Source: Stagnihabitans sp039932095
GTDB lineage: Bacteria; Pseudomonadota; Alphaproteobacteria; Rhodobacterales; Rhodobacteraceae
Assembly: GCA_039932095.1 (NCBI GenBank)
Contig: JBDTQR010000062.1
Span: 1 to 21,968, forward strand
DNA: 21,968 bases
Direction of reading: 5' to 3'
Shown here: positions 8,136 to 16,153 of the stretch, in pieces
Numbering within the stretch: position 1 is the first letter of the stretch
Layout: each line of letters begins with the position of its first letter
Notes under the pieces: generated by a model
Seen by the model: only the letters and a program-made list of their open reading frames with translations
Database searches by the model: none
Told to the model about the DNA's origin: nothing
Made by a program: the position numbers and the translations under genes

Positions 8136-8872
8136 TGCTCGCCCTCGGGGCCATCTCGGCCTCCACGCTGGATCTTCTGGCCCTTTCGCCCCCCGGTTGG
8201 GGGGCGACACTGCTCTGGGGATTGCTGAATTCGGTGATCATCGCGCTCGGCGCCTACGGCCTCGGTCTGGTGATCGGCCTCTGCGGCGCCTTCGGCAAGC
8301 TTTACGGCGGCGAGATCATCAAGGACCTGTTCGGCATCTACACCACCATCGTCCGCGCCGTTCCCGAACTGGTCCTGATCCTCTTCCTGTTCTACGCCCT
8401 GACCGGCATGCTGAACTCCCTGCTGATCGACTGGGGCTTCGACCGCGTCCAGATCAACCCCCTGATCACCGGCATCCTCGTACTCGGCATCGTCCAGGGC
8501 GCCTATTCGACCGAGGTCCTGCGCGGCGCCATCCTCGGTGTGCCCGCCGGCCAGATCGAGGCCGCCCGCGCCATGGGCATGCCCCGCGCCGTGCTCGCAC
8601 GCCGCATCACCCTGCCCCTGATGACAGCCAACGCGATCCCCGGCCTTGCCAATCTCTGGCTGAACGCCACCAAGGATACCGCCCTCCTCGCCGTCATCGG
8701 CTTTTCGGAACTGACGCAGGCCACCAAACAAGCCGCGTCCACCACCAAGGCGTTCTTCACCTTCTTCCTCGCCGCCATGGTCCTCTATCTCGCGATCTCC
8801 CTGCTCTCGGCCTACCTGATCGGCAAGATCGAGAAATGGGCCCGGCGCGGCCAACGTGATGTGAGGGGCTGA
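8132..8872 (+). CDS. Amino acid ABC transporter permease (HisQ/NocQ type)
   Basis: This is the first inner-membrane permease of the importer, 246 residues, with about five transmembrane helices. The EAA loop that docks the ATPase is visible as RGAILGVPAGQIEAARAMGM (about 131-150), and the early segment LVIGLCGAFGKLYGG is typical of HisQ-like proteins. The start overlaps the binding-protein stop (ATGA, 8132-8135), and the stop is shared with the next permease start (TGATG). It presumably forms a heterodimer with the second permease. Confidence 0.92.
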   Translation: MMLALGAISASTLDLLALSPPGWGATLLWGLLNSVIIALGAYGLGLVIGLCGAFGKLYGGEIIKDLFGIYTTIVRAVPELVLILFLFYALTGMLNSLLIDWGFDRVQINPLITGILVLGIVQGAYSTEVLRGAILGVPAGQIEAARAMGMPRAVLARRITLPLMTANAIPGLANLWLNATKDTALLAVIGFSELTQATKQAASTTKAFFTFFLAAMVLYLAISLLSAYLIGKIEKWARRGQRDVRG

Positions 8873-9648
8873 TGCGCGACGTCTTGAAACCCCACCGCCT
8901 GATCCTGCTGGCCATGGTCCTCGCCCTAGTCGCCTATTGCGTGCTGGCGCTCAGATGGGACTGGCTCGCCAACCCGAAATACCAGACCCTCCTGCTGCAA
9001 GGCATCTGGCGCTCGATCTGGATCATGGCCTCCACCATGGTGATCGGCATGTTCCTCGCCATCCCGATCGGCCTCGCGCAGGCCGCGGGCCCGTGGTACC
9101 TGGCCGCCCCCGCCAAAGCCTTCTGCACCGTGATCCGCGGCACGCCCCTGCTGATGCAGCTCTGGCTCCTCTACTACGGCCTCGGCTCGCTGTTCCCCTC
9201 GATCCCCGGCATCCGGGACAGCTTTCTCTGGCCGATCCTGCGTCAGGCCTGGCCCTATGCCGTCGTCGCCCTGTCGCTGTCGGTCGCGGGCTATGAGGGC
9301 GAAGTGATGCGCGGCGCCTTCAAATCCGTCCCCCATGGCCAGCTGGAGGCGGCAAAGTCGATGGGCATGCCGCGCTTCACGATCCTGCGCCGGATCTGGC
9401 TGCCGCAAGCCATCCACCGCGTGCTGCCAACCATCGGTGGCGAGACGGTGCTGCAACTGAAATCCACCCCGCTGGTCTCCACCATCACCATCATGGACAC
9501 CTACGCCGTGGCGGGCCGCATCCGGCAGGACACTTTCATCGTCTACGAACCGCTTCTCCTGTTGGCGGTCGTCTACATGTCGATCACCGCGGTCATCGTC
9601 CTGCTGTTCCGCTGGTTCGAAAGCAGGCTGCCCACCAGAACCGCCTGA
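8872..9648 (+). CDS. Amino acid ABC transporter permease (HisM/NocM type)
   Basis: This is the second inner-membrane permease, 258 residues, which pairs with the upstream permease. It has several hydrophobic helices (for example IMASTMVIGMFLAIPIG), the conserved VIRGTPLLMQLWLLYYGL segment and an EAA loop, RGAFKSVPHGQLEAAKSMGM. QLKSTPLVSTITIMD and the C-terminal hydrophobic segment followed by RWFE are typical of HisM-like permeases. It begins with a TGATG overlap and ends the operon. A double-hairpin repeat lies about 220 bp downstream. Confidence 0.92.
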   Translation: MRDVLKPHRLILLAMVLALVAYCVLALRWDWLANPKYQTLLLQGIWRSIWIMASTMVIGMFLAIPIGLAQAAGPWYLAAPAKAFCTVIRGTPLLMQLWLLYYGLGSLFPSIPGIRDSFLWPILRQAWPYAVVALSLSVAGYEGEVMRGAFKSVPHGQLEAAKSMGMPRFTILRRIWLPQAIHRVLPTIGGETVLQLKSTPLVSTITIMDTYAVAGRIRQDTFIVYEPLLLLAVVYMSITAVIVLLFRWFESRLPTRTA

Positions 9649-10007
9649 AACCAAGCCTTTGCCCCACCGATCCGCCAAGGCTCCAGGTCAGCCGTACGGA
9701 CAAAGCGAGCTTCAATGCGACCCGCAGGACCACTTTGGTGGCCTCTGGCAGACCTCAGCGAAATGGCGGTCGCTTCGCCATGGAATGGCCAGTGCCGGCC
9801 TTCCTGTGTCAATCTCGCGCGCAGGGTGCCAACCCCGGTCCAACCCCTACCCCATACATATTGGCCCAAATATCCCACGGGGGAGGCCACATTGGCGCGC
9901 CAATTTGGCCTGGGGGTGTGAAACCCCCATCCGACGCCGCCAATTTCCGGGTCCATTGCCGCGAAAAGGCGGCAGGCGTTCCGGGCCCGCTTCAACATCT
10001 CTGGCCC
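9649..10007. other. 359-bp intergenic region between convergent genes
   Basis: This spacer lies between the end of the ABC operon (plus) and the end of the NTF2-like gene (minus). It holds the repeat copy at 9868-9928. The first 200 bases contain no open frame that looks like a protein, and a small imperfect stem (ATGGCG/CGCCAT near 9765-9783) is the only other structure I see. The stretch may be gene debris, but I cannot name a source. Confidence 0.5.
9868..9928. repeat. Double-hairpin intergenic repeat, copy 2
   Basis: This copy shares AAATATCCCACGGGGGAGGC and TGGGGGTGTGAAACCCCC with copy 1. Its central stem is different: GGCCACATTGGCG (9885-9897) faces CGCCAATTTGGCC (9898-9910) with one mismatched pair. 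Pairing is kept although the bases differ from copy 1, which points to selection on the hairpin. It may mark the 3' end of the ABC transporter operon. Confidence 0.8.
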
Positions 10008-10376
10008 TCAGGCGGGTCGCAGATAAAACACCTTCGCGACGATCACCCAGCGCCCGTCCTGCTTCAGCAGCGTCAGGCTGTCGTCAAAATGCATGTCCAG
10101 CCAGATGTCCTCGACCTGAACCATGGCCACATCGCCCATGACCGAGATGGCGTTGATCTGGTACCAAGGTGCCGGGTCCGGGACCTCGACCACCGCCGCG
10201 ACAGACGCGATAAAGCTGGCCCGGTCATCCCATTCCAGGCCCCCGTCAAAATGCCCGATGCAGGACATTCTTTCGTGCATCGCCGCCTTCAGTTTGGCCG
10301 CGTCATTTTCGCACATGCCCTCGACATAGGTCCGCACGGTCGCCGCAATCTCGGCATAGGTCGCCGCATCCGTCAT
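10008..10376 (-). CDS. NTF2-like (SnoaL/lumazine-binding type) small protein
   Basis: This 122-residue protein has the cone-shaped alpha+beta pattern of the NTF2-like superfamily: helices at the start (AEIAATVRTYVEGMCENDAAKLKAAMH), then a strand-rich half ending ISVMGDVAMVQVEDIW, SLTLLKQDGRWVIVAKVFY. The nearest group I recognise is the 'putative lumazine-binding' nuclear-transport-factor-2 family of single-domain proteins, whose substrates are mostly unknown. It has no signal peptide and is probably cytoplasmic. It stands alone, convergent with the ABC operon and 243 bp from the next minus-strand gene upstream. No specific reaction can be assigned. Confidence 0.75.
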   Translation of the reverse strand: MTDAATYAEIAATVRTYVEGMCENDAAKLKAAMHERMSCIGHFDGGLEWDDRASFIASVAAVVEVPDPAPWYQINAISVMGDVAMVQVEDIWLDMHFDDSLTLLKQDGRWVIVAKVFYLRPA

Positions 10377-10467
10377 GATCCGCTCTCTTTCTGCATGGCG
10401 CCACGCGAACCCTGCGCGAAGTCCCTGTCCGAATCAACGATCTCCCGCTGCGGTGCCCCGTACAATT

Positions 10468-10501
10468 TGGCCCGAATATCCAGCGAAGGAACCACATTGG
10501 C
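10468..10501. repeat. Degenerate third copy of the intergenic repeat (5' part)
   Basis: TTGGCCCGAATATCC followed by AGCGAAGGAACCACATTGGC lines up with the left half of copy 2 (TTGGCCCAAATATCC, then ACATTGGC) with several substitutions and one gap. Both hairpins are lost. It lies in the gap between the NTF2-like and TusA-like genes and looks like a decayed member of the family. Confidence 0.5.
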
Positions 10502-10592
10502 TCTGCCGATGCGGTCCGGCCGGTTCAGTGGCCCAAAACCACGCGGACCACCCGAATCGCCCGAGGCACATTCCCCAGAACATTCGATGAAC

Positions 10593-10628
10593 GAAAATTA
10601 ACAGAGTCCTGTGATTCGGTTAATTTTC
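10593..10628 (-). terminator. AT-rich inverted repeat at the end of the TusA-like gene
   Basis: GAAAATTAAC (10593-10602) and GTTAATTTTC (10619-10628) are perfect 10-bp arms around a 16-base loop. The right arm contains the stop codon of the TusA-like gene (10620-10622). In that gene's direction the 3' arm is T-rich (GTTAATTTTC), so it may act as a weak terminator or mRNA end; there is no long T-run after it. Confidence 0.4.
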
Positions 10629-10880
10629 AATCTGTCCATATACGGACGCATCGTCACCCCGCCGGATCAGATGCAGGGTCACCGCCCCGATCTCCCGGGC
10701 CTCCAGATAAGCATGTCCCGTCCCGCCACAAAAATGCGGCAGATCAATCAGCGCCATCCGGTCCGTCGCCCGCACGCACAGCACCTGCCCTACCGCCATC
10801 CCAAGCAGAACTTTCCGTGCCCGCAGCACCGGCAACGGACACAGCATCCCCTCGCAATCGACCTCGACATCCCACGTCAT
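10620..10880 (-). CDS. TusA-family sulfurtransferase-like protein
   Basis: This 86-residue TusA/SirA/YeeD-type protein has the family's N-terminal CPxP motif as MLCPLPVLRARK, with the reactive cysteine at C14, followed by a helix and a beta-alpha-beta core (VGQVLCVRATDRMALIDLPHFC). Such proteins carry sulfur as a persulfide or act in thiol redox exchange. An extra cysteine at C9 and another in HFCGGTGH are visible. It is divergent from ccdA across a 79-bp gap, so the two may share control and a thiol-related role. Which acceptor it serves is unknown. Confidence 0.85.
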   Translation of the reverse strand: MTWDVEVDCEGMLCPLPVLRARKVLLGMAVGQVLCVRATDRMALIDLPHFCGGTGHAYLEAREIGAVTLHLIRRGDDASVYGQIEN

Positions 10881-10959
10881 TCCAACCCCACATCAAAGTG
10901 ACCCCACACGGGGTGACGCCGCCCCGGCAACCCTGTAGACCAAGCCGACAGGAGTGACC

Positions 10960-11700
10960 ATGTTCGGCATAGATATCATCGACGCAAGCCTGCTGCCCGC
11001 CCTCCTTGTGGCTCTGCTCGCCGGCATCCTGTCGTTCCTCTCCCCCTGCGTCCTGCCCATCGTCCCGCCCTATCTGGCCTATATGAGCGGCATCTCGATG
11101 GGCGACCTGCGCCAGGGCCGCTCCGCCCTGCTGGCTGCCGTCTTCTTCGTCCTCGGCCTTTCCACCGTGTTCCTGCTCCTGGGCGCGGCAACCACAGCCT
11201 TCGGCATGGCCTTCCTCGGCATCAAGTCCTACCTGGAGACCGCCTCCGCCCTGATCGTCATGCTGTTCGGGGCGCATTTCATCGGCATCTACCGGATCCG
11301 CTTCCTCGACCGCGACGTCCGCTTTCAGGCGGGCGACAACGGCGGCTCGGCTTTCGGGGCCTATATCCTCGGCCTCGCCTTCGCCTTCGGCTGGACGCCC
11401 TGCATCGGCCCGATCCTTGCGGCCATCCTGTCCATCGCCATGCAACAAGGCTCGGTCCCGCGCGGTGCCGCCCTGCTTGCCACCTATGCGATCGGCCTTG
11501 GTATCCCGTTCCTGCTGGTCGCGGCTTTCTTCCCGCGCCTGACCAACGTCATGGCCTTCATGAAGCGCAATATGGAGCGGATCGAGCGTCTGATGGGCCT
11601 GCTGCTGTGGACCATCGGCCTTCTGATGCTGACCGGCGGCTTCGCGCAATTCTCCTACTGGCTGCTGGAAAATCTGCCGCCATGGATGCAACTCGGCTAA
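10960..11700 (+). CDS. ccdA: Cytochrome c biogenesis protein CcdA
   Basis: CcdA passes electrons from cytoplasmic thioredoxin across the inner membrane to periplasmic thiol proteins needed for cytochrome c maturation. The 246-residue protein has six hydrophobic segments. Its two redox cysteines are in the usual places: C30 in FLSPCVLPIVPPYLAYMSG and C148 in FGWTPCIGPILAAIL. I start at ATG 10960 because AGGAG (10950-10954) is five bases upstream. A GTG at 10954 in the same frame overlaps that site and is unlikely. No thioredoxin-like partner is adjacent. Confidence 0.92.
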   Translation: MFGIDIIDASLLPALLVALLAGILSFLSPCVLPIVPPYLAYMSGISMGDLRQGRSALLAAVFFVLGLSTVFLLLGAATTAFGMAFLGIKSYLETASALIVMLFGAHFIGIYRIRFLDRDVRFQAGDNGGSAFGAYILGLAFAFGWTPCIGPILAAILSIAMQQGSVPRGAALLATYAIGLGIPFLLVAAFFPRLTNVMAFMKRNMERIERLMGLLLWTIGLLMLTGGFAQFSYWLLENLPPWMQLG

Positions 11701-11746
11701 GCCATTCCGCTAGACAACTCCTGATCTTGCGGCATGATGGCCCGCG

Positions 11747-12967
11747 ATGACCGCACCTGACCCGAAAACCGAAATCGCAAGACCGCCCTTCCGCAGGCGG
11801 GTGTTCTACATTCCGGGCTACGACCCGATCCACCCCCGCCGCTACCGGGAACTTTACCGCAAAGAGGGCACGGACCAGGCCCGGATGTCCGGCTATAGCC
11901 TTTCCCTGTCGCCCAAAAAGACCAAGGGCACCTACGGCTGGCACGTCACCGGGCCCGCAGGAACCCAGGCGGATATCGAGGTGCTGATCTGGTCCGACAT
12001 CGTCCGCACCTCGATGGAGCAAGGCATCGCCGCCACCTACCTGCAACTGGCCCGCACCGCCGCCGCCTATATCCTGACTGGGGCGCTGTTCCGCCTGATG
12101 CGCCTGCGCAAGGGCCCGATGATTGCCGCGCTTTACCCGATCGGCATGCTGCTTGTGCAACTCGCGGTCGCTTGTCTCATCGGCTGGCTGGTCTATCTGA
12201 TGGGCGCGCTGGTTCACCCCGTCGTCGGCCTGTTTCTCGGACTGCCGATGATCTGGCAGGTCCTGAAATTCTTTCGCCGCATCGACAACCGCCTCTACGC
12301 CTATTACCTGATGCACGACTACGCCTACACTGCCCAAGGCTTCGGCGCCAATCCGCCACAACTTGAAGCCCGAATGACCATGTTCCGGGAAGCCATCGCC
12401 ACCGCCCTGACCGAGGACCTGGATGAAGTGCTGGTGGTCGGTCATTCCTCGGGTGCCCACCTCGCGGTGTCGATCCTCGCCGACCTGATCCGCAGCACGG
12501 ACCTGGCCCGACGCCCGGCCCTGGGCTTCCTCAGCCTTGGCCAAGTCGTACCGATGATCTCTTTCCTGCCCAATGCCAACCGCCTGCGCGCCGATCTGCG
12601 CTACTTGTCGGCCCGCGATGAGCTGACCTGGATCGATGTCACCGCCCCCGGCGACGGCTGCGCCTTTGCGTTATGCGACCCGGTTGCCGTCACCGGCGTC
12701 TCGCCAGAAAACAAACGCTGGCCGCTGGTGATCTCCGCCGCCTTCACCCAGACCCTGTCGCCTGAACGCTGGGCGGAGTTGCGGTGGCACTTTTTCCGCC
12801 TGCATTTCCAATACCTCTGCGCCTTTGACGCGCTCAGTGGCGGACCGGGCGACTACGACTACTTTCAAATCACCGCTGGACCACAAACCCTCGCCGCCCG
12901 CTTTGCCGGCCGCAGCCCGTCGAAAAGCCGCATCGAAACCCCGCGCTCGGGCTACCGCGCGCTATGA
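11747..12967 (+). CDS. Membrane-associated alpha/beta-hydrolase-like protein, unknown substrate
   Basis: This 406-residue protein has no family I can name exactly. An N-terminal soluble part begins with a strand-plus-turn RRVFYIPGYDP (18-27), where an oxyanion-hole loop would be expected. Then come one or two hydrophobic segments (about 126-173, from MIAALYPIGMLLVQLAV to LFLGLPMIWQVL). A second soluble part follows, with a nucleophile elbow VLVVGHSSGAHLAVSILAD (228-246) giving candidate Ser234. A later Asp-containing segment (LTWIDVTAPGDGC) could hold the acid; the catalytic His is not obvious. The membrane hairpin is inserted between the first strands and the elbow. The gene overlaps the P450 gene as ATGA (12964-12967), so the two proteins are probably made together. 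Confidence 0.75.
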   Translation: MTAPDPKTEIARPPFRRRVFYIPGYDPIHPRRYRELYRKEGTDQARMSGYSLSLSPKKTKGTYGWHVTGPAGTQADIEVLIWSDIVRTSMEQGIAATYLQLARTAAAYILTGALFRLMRLRKGPMIAALYPIGMLLVQLAVACLIGWLVYLMGALVHPVVGLFLGLPMIWQVLKFFRRIDNRLYAYYLMHDYAYTAQGFGANPPQLEARMTMFREAIATALTEDLDEVLVVGHSSGAHLAVSILADLIRSTDLARRPALGFLSLGQVVPMISFLPNANRLRADLRYLSARDELTWIDVTAPGDGCAFALCDPVAVTGVSPENKRWPLVISAAFTQTLSPERWAELRWHFFRLHFQYLCAFDALSGGPGDYDYFQITAGPQTLAARFAGRSPSKSRIETPRSGYRAL

Positions 12968-14325
12968 CCCCGCCGAAACCCATACCGCGCCCTGACAAGG
13001 TCTCGCTCTGGGCCTATCTGAAACTGTTCCGTCAGGACATCCTGTCTGCCCAGCCCGCCCGGCTCTACCATGCCTGGATGGCCGAGTTTCGCACGCCGTT
13101 TTTCCGATCCTATCTCACCAACGACCCCGCCCTGGTCAACCGCGTCCTGACCGAACGGCCCGACGATTTCCCCAAGTCCGACCGAGTGGCCGAGGGCCTG
13201 CGCCCCCTGCTTGGCAATTCGGTTTTCGTCACCAATGGCGAGGTCTGGAAACGCCAACGTCGCATCATCGACCCGGCTTTTGAAGGGGGCCGCCTGCGCG
13301 ACACCTTCCCCGCCATGCTCGCCGCCGCCCAGGCTGCTATCGCCAGAATGCCGCTTGGCGAGACCGAGATCGAAGAACCTGCCAGCCACGCCGCCGCCGA
13401 TGTGATCTTTCGCACCCTGTTCTCGATCCCCATCGAACATGAAACCGCCGCTGCGGTGTTCGCCGAGTTTCGCAGGTACCAGCGTACCCAGCCGATCCTG
13501 AACCTTGCCGCGTTCCTGCCGATCCCCCGCTGGGCCCCGCGATTTCACCGCACCGCAACCAAAGCCTCTGCCCGCAAGATCCGCCAGTTGATCACCAACC
13601 TCACCACCGCCCGGGCCCGAGAGATTGCCGCAGGTACTGCCCAGGACGACCTCGCCACCAAGATCATGACCACGCAGGACCCGCAGACCGGCCAGACCTT
13701 CGCCACCGAGGAAATGGTAGACCAAGTGGCAATCTTCTTTCTTGCCGGTCACGAAACCTCCGCCTCCGCCCTGGCCTGGGGTCTGTATCTGCTCGCCCTG
13801 TATCCCGATGTGCAGCACAGGGTTGCCGCCGAAGCGCAGCAGATCGGCGCGGCCCCGGATTTCTCGGTCTTCGGCAAGCTGAAATACACCCGCGACGTGT
13901 TCCGTGAGGTGCTGCGGCTCTACCCGCCGGTCCCGATGATGGTCCGCGAAAACCTGAAGCCCGAAGACTTCCGCGGCCGTGCCGTCAGGCCCGGCGCCCA
14001 GATCGTGCTCAGCCCATGGCACCTGCATCGCCACGACCGGATCTGGCCCAACCCCGACGGCTTCGACCCCGCCCGCTGGCAGACCGAAGACAACCGCGCC
14101 CACGCCCGCGACGCCTATATGCCGTTCTCCGCCGGCCCTCGCGTCTGCACTGGCGCAGGTTTTGCGATGGCCGAGGGTGTGCTGCTGCTGACGATGTTGG
14201 TCGGCGCCTTCCGGTTCGAGGTGGTGGCAGGCCGAGAGCCGGTCCCCGTCGCCCATTTGACCGTACGGGCCAAGGATGGCATCTGGCTGAAGGTCACCAA
14301 ACGCCAGCGGGACGGCCCCGGATGA
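12964..14325 (+). CDS. Cytochrome P450
   Basis: This is a soluble 453-residue haem monooxygenase with no membrane anchor. Landmarks are W95 in NGEVWKRQRR (helix C), the oxygen-activating I-helix motif FFLAGHETSAS (258-268), the ExxR pair in REVLRLYPP (E315, R318), FDPARW, and the haem loop PFSAGPRVCTGAGFA with axial Cys395. The pattern (AGHET, PxxFxPxRW) resembles fatty-acid, terpene or alkane hydroxylating families more than the camphor P450s, but the substrate cannot be read from sequence. No ferredoxin or ferredoxin reductase is nearby, so its electron donors are elsewhere. It is translationally coupled to the upstream membrane hydrolase-like protein, suggesting a hydrophobic, possibly esterified, substrate. 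Confidence 0.93.
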   Translation: MTPPKPIPRPDKVSLWAYLKLFRQDILSAQPARLYHAWMAEFRTPFFRSYLTNDPALVNRVLTERPDDFPKSDRVAEGLRPLLGNSVFVTNGEVWKRQRRIIDPAFEGGRLRDTFPAMLAAAQAAIARMPLGETEIEEPASHAAADVIFRTLFSIPIEHETAAAVFAEFRRYQRTQPILNLAAFLPIPRWAPRFHRTATKASARKIRQLITNLTTARAREIAAGTAQDDLATKIMTTQDPQTGQTFATEEMVDQVAIFFLAGHETSASALAWGLYLLALYPDVQHRVAAEAQQIGAAPDFSVFGKLKYTRDVFREVLRLYPPVPMMVRENLKPEDFRGRAVRPGAQIVLSPWHLHRHDRIWPNPDGFDPARWQTEDNRAHARDAYMPFSAGPRVCTGAGFAMAEGVLLLTMLVGAFRFEVVAGREPVPVAHLTVRAKDGIWLKVTKRQRDGPG

Positions 14326-14359
14326 CATCGGCGCGACCCTCGTCCCAAAGTCCCACGCC

Positions 14360-14379
14360 GCCCCGGCGCAGGCCGGGGC
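14360..14379. terminator. GC-rich hairpin between P450 and rraB
   Basis: GCCCCGGC and GCCGGGGC form a perfect 8-bp stem with loop GCAG, 34 bp past the P450 stop and 49 bp before the rraB stop. There is no T-run on either strand, so it may be a Rho-assisted or mRNA-end structure serving both convergent genes rather than a true intrinsic terminator. Confidence 0.45.
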
Positions 14380-14428
14380 CTCGTGGTTCAGAATGCTCTG
14401 GTCGCGTCGATGCCGCCCTGTCGGCCGT

Positions 14429-14746
14429 TCAGTCCTCGCCCAGATCCCAGCCATCGGGATAGAAATCATAGGCAATCGCCAATTCGGTCGCCGCCTTCTC
14501 CTGCTCCCAGATCGCCTCGGCAGTTACCGGCATTGGCCCATAGGTGGCGATCAGGTTTTCGCCGTCGCGCCTGGTCTGGAACCCCCGTCCTTTCAACGCC
14601 TTCTGAAAGCCGCCCCAATTGGCGTCTTCTTCCTCGACAAAGAACAGAAAATCCACAACGGCGGTCTCAGGCAGTTTCTGACCGCGGGGGATGGATTTGA
14701 AGGTGTCAAAGGTCTCGCGCCGCTGTGCTGCGTAGTCATGTGCCAT
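14429..14746 (-). CDS. rraB: RraB-family regulator of ribonuclease E
   Basis: This 105-residue acidic protein matches the RraB family. Landmarks are VDFLFFVEEEDANWGGFQKALKGRGF (roughly 30-56) and a C-terminal half with TAEAIWEQEKAATELAIAYDFYPDGWD. In enterobacteria RraB binds RNase E and lowers its activity on some transcripts; here the same role is inferred from family membership. ATG 14746 follows AAGGGG with about six bases between. It lies 24 bp after the amidohydrolase gene in the same direction and is probably co-transcribed with it, although no functional link is evident. Confidence 0.85.
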   Translation of the reverse strand: MAHDYAAQRRETFDTFKSIPRGQKLPETAVVDFLFFVEEEDANWGGFQKALKGRGFQTRRDGENLIATYGPMPVTAEAIWEQEKAATELAIAYDFYPDGWDLGED

Positions 14747-14770
14747 CGTGGTCCCCTTTTGCGCGCGATA

Positions 14771-16105
14771 TCACTCCATCAGCGCCCTCGCCAGCCGGTT
14801 CTGCTGCTCCACCACCCGGGGCAGGTCAATTGTCGCCAACTGACCGCCCCGCACCACCCGCCGCCCCTCGACCAGCAGGTCGCGCACCCGCATCGGCCCG
14901 GCCAGTAACAGGGCAACCTTGTCCCACGACCCCGCAGCTTCAACCCCGGTCATGTCCCAGATCGCGATATCCGCCCGCTTGCCCGGCTCGATCGACCCGC
15001 AGTCCGATCGCCCGAGGACCCGCGCGCCGCCCAAGGTTGCAATCTCCAGCGCCTCACGCGCCGACATCGCATCCGCCCCATTCGCCACCCGCTGCAACAG
15101 CATCGCTTGCCGCGCCTCTGCCACCAGATTGCCGGCGTCGTTGGAGGCCGAACCGTCCACCCCCAACCCGACCTTCACCCCCCGGTCGCGCATCGCCCTG
15201 ACCGGCGCAATCCCCGAGCCAAGCCGGCAATTCGAACACGGGCAATGGGCAACCCCGGTGGAGGTACGGGCGAATAGGTCAATCTCACCCGCGTCCAGCT
15301 TGACACAATGGGCGTGCCAGACATCGTCCCCGGTCCAGCCCAGATCCTCGGCATATTGCCCCGGGCGGCAGCCGAACTTCTGCAGCGAATAAGCGATGTC
15401 CTCGTCATTTTCGGCCAGATGGGTGTGCAACATCACGCCTTTGTCGCGCGCCAGCAGCGCCGCCTCGCGCATCAGATCGCGGCTGACCGAGAACGGCGAA
15501 CAGGGCGCGATGCCAACCCGGATCATCGCCCCCTCGGCGCTATCGTGAAATCGGTCCACCACCCGGATGCAATCGGCCAGGATGTCGGCCTCGCGCTCCA
15601 CCACGGAATCCGGCGGCAGGCCCCCGGCACTTTCGCCGATGCTCATCGAGCCGCGCGTCGGGTGAAAGCGCAGACCGACTTCGCCCGCCGCCGCAATCGT
15701 ATCATCCAGCCGTGCCCCGTTGGGGAACAGATACAGATGGTCGGAACTCAGAGAACACCCCGAAAGCGCCAGTTCCGCCAACCCGATCTGCGCCGAGACG
15801 AACATCTCTTCCGGCCCAAACCGTGCCCAGATCGGGTACAGCGTCTTCAGCCAGCCGAACAGCAGCGCATCCTGCCCGCCCGGTACGGCGCGGGTCAGGG
15901 TCTGATACAGGTGGTGATGGGTGTTCACCAGACCCGGCGTGACGACACAACCGTTCGCCTCGATCACCTCACCCTGCGTCATCAGCCCCGGCCCGACGGC
16001 CGCAATTGCACCATCGCGGACCAGCACATCAGCCCCCGCCAACTCCTGCCGGGTGGCGTTCATCGTGACGACATGGTGAGCGTTGCGGATCAGAATTTCG
16101 CGCAT
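14771..16105 (-). CDS. 8-oxoguanine deaminase-like amidohydrolase
   Basis: This 444-residue metal-dependent hydrolase belongs to the cytosine-deaminase/AtzB-TrzN branch. Metal and catalytic residues are visible: HxH in VNTHHHLYQTLTRA (H63, H65), HTHLAEND (H229 and the neighbouring Glu), HAHCVKL (H264/H266) and GLGVDGSASND (D317). NTHHHLYQTLTRAVPG and the YPIWARFGPEE segment match the group annotated as 8-oxoguanine deaminase (releasing urate and ammonia) or hydroxydechloroatrazine ethylaminohydrolase. ATGs at 16108 and 16105 both follow AAGGGA; the second has better spacing. A GTG extension to 16132 would swallow that site. It follows the hisN-like gene by 48 bp. Confidence 0.85.
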   Translation of the reverse strand: MREILIRNAHHVVTMNATRQELAGADVLVRDGAIAAVGPGLMTQGEVIEANGCVVTPGLVNTHHHLYQTLTRAVPGGQDALLFGWLKTLYPIWARFGPEEMFVSAQIGLAELALSGCSLSSDHLYLFPNGARLDDTIAAAGEVGLRFHPTRGSMSIGESAGGLPPDSVVEREADILADCIRVVDRFHDSAEGAMIRVGIAPCSPFSVSRDLMREAALLARDKGVMLHTHLAENDEDIAYSLQKFGCRPGQYAEDLGWTGDDVWHAHCVKLDAGEIDLFARTSTGVAHCPCSNCRLGSGIAPVRAMRDRGVKVGLGVDGSASNDAGNLVAEARQAMLLQRVANGADAMSAREALEIATLGGARVLGRSDCGSIEPGKRADIAIWDMTGVEAAGSWDKVALLLAGPMRVRDLLVEGRRVVRGGQLATIDLPRVVEQQNRLARALME

Positions 16106-16153
16106 CATGGGTTCCCTTTGCCATGGCTTCACTGTGCAGGGCGCAGCAAAGCC

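Noticed and set aside
4014..9648. The ABC importer as the galactonate/galactose uptake system
   Set aside because: The ATPase, binding protein and permeases are all of the polar amino-acid class, and a 160-bp gap separates them from the dgo genes.
9573..9998. A 141-codon minus-strand frame in the spacer after the ABC operon
   Set aside because: It overlaps the permease end, reads through the repeat element and shows no coherent protein features.
12952..14475. A 507-codon minus-strand frame opposite the P450 gene
   Set aside because: The Gly-rich product has no recognisable domain, and the P450 on the other strand has all its motifs.
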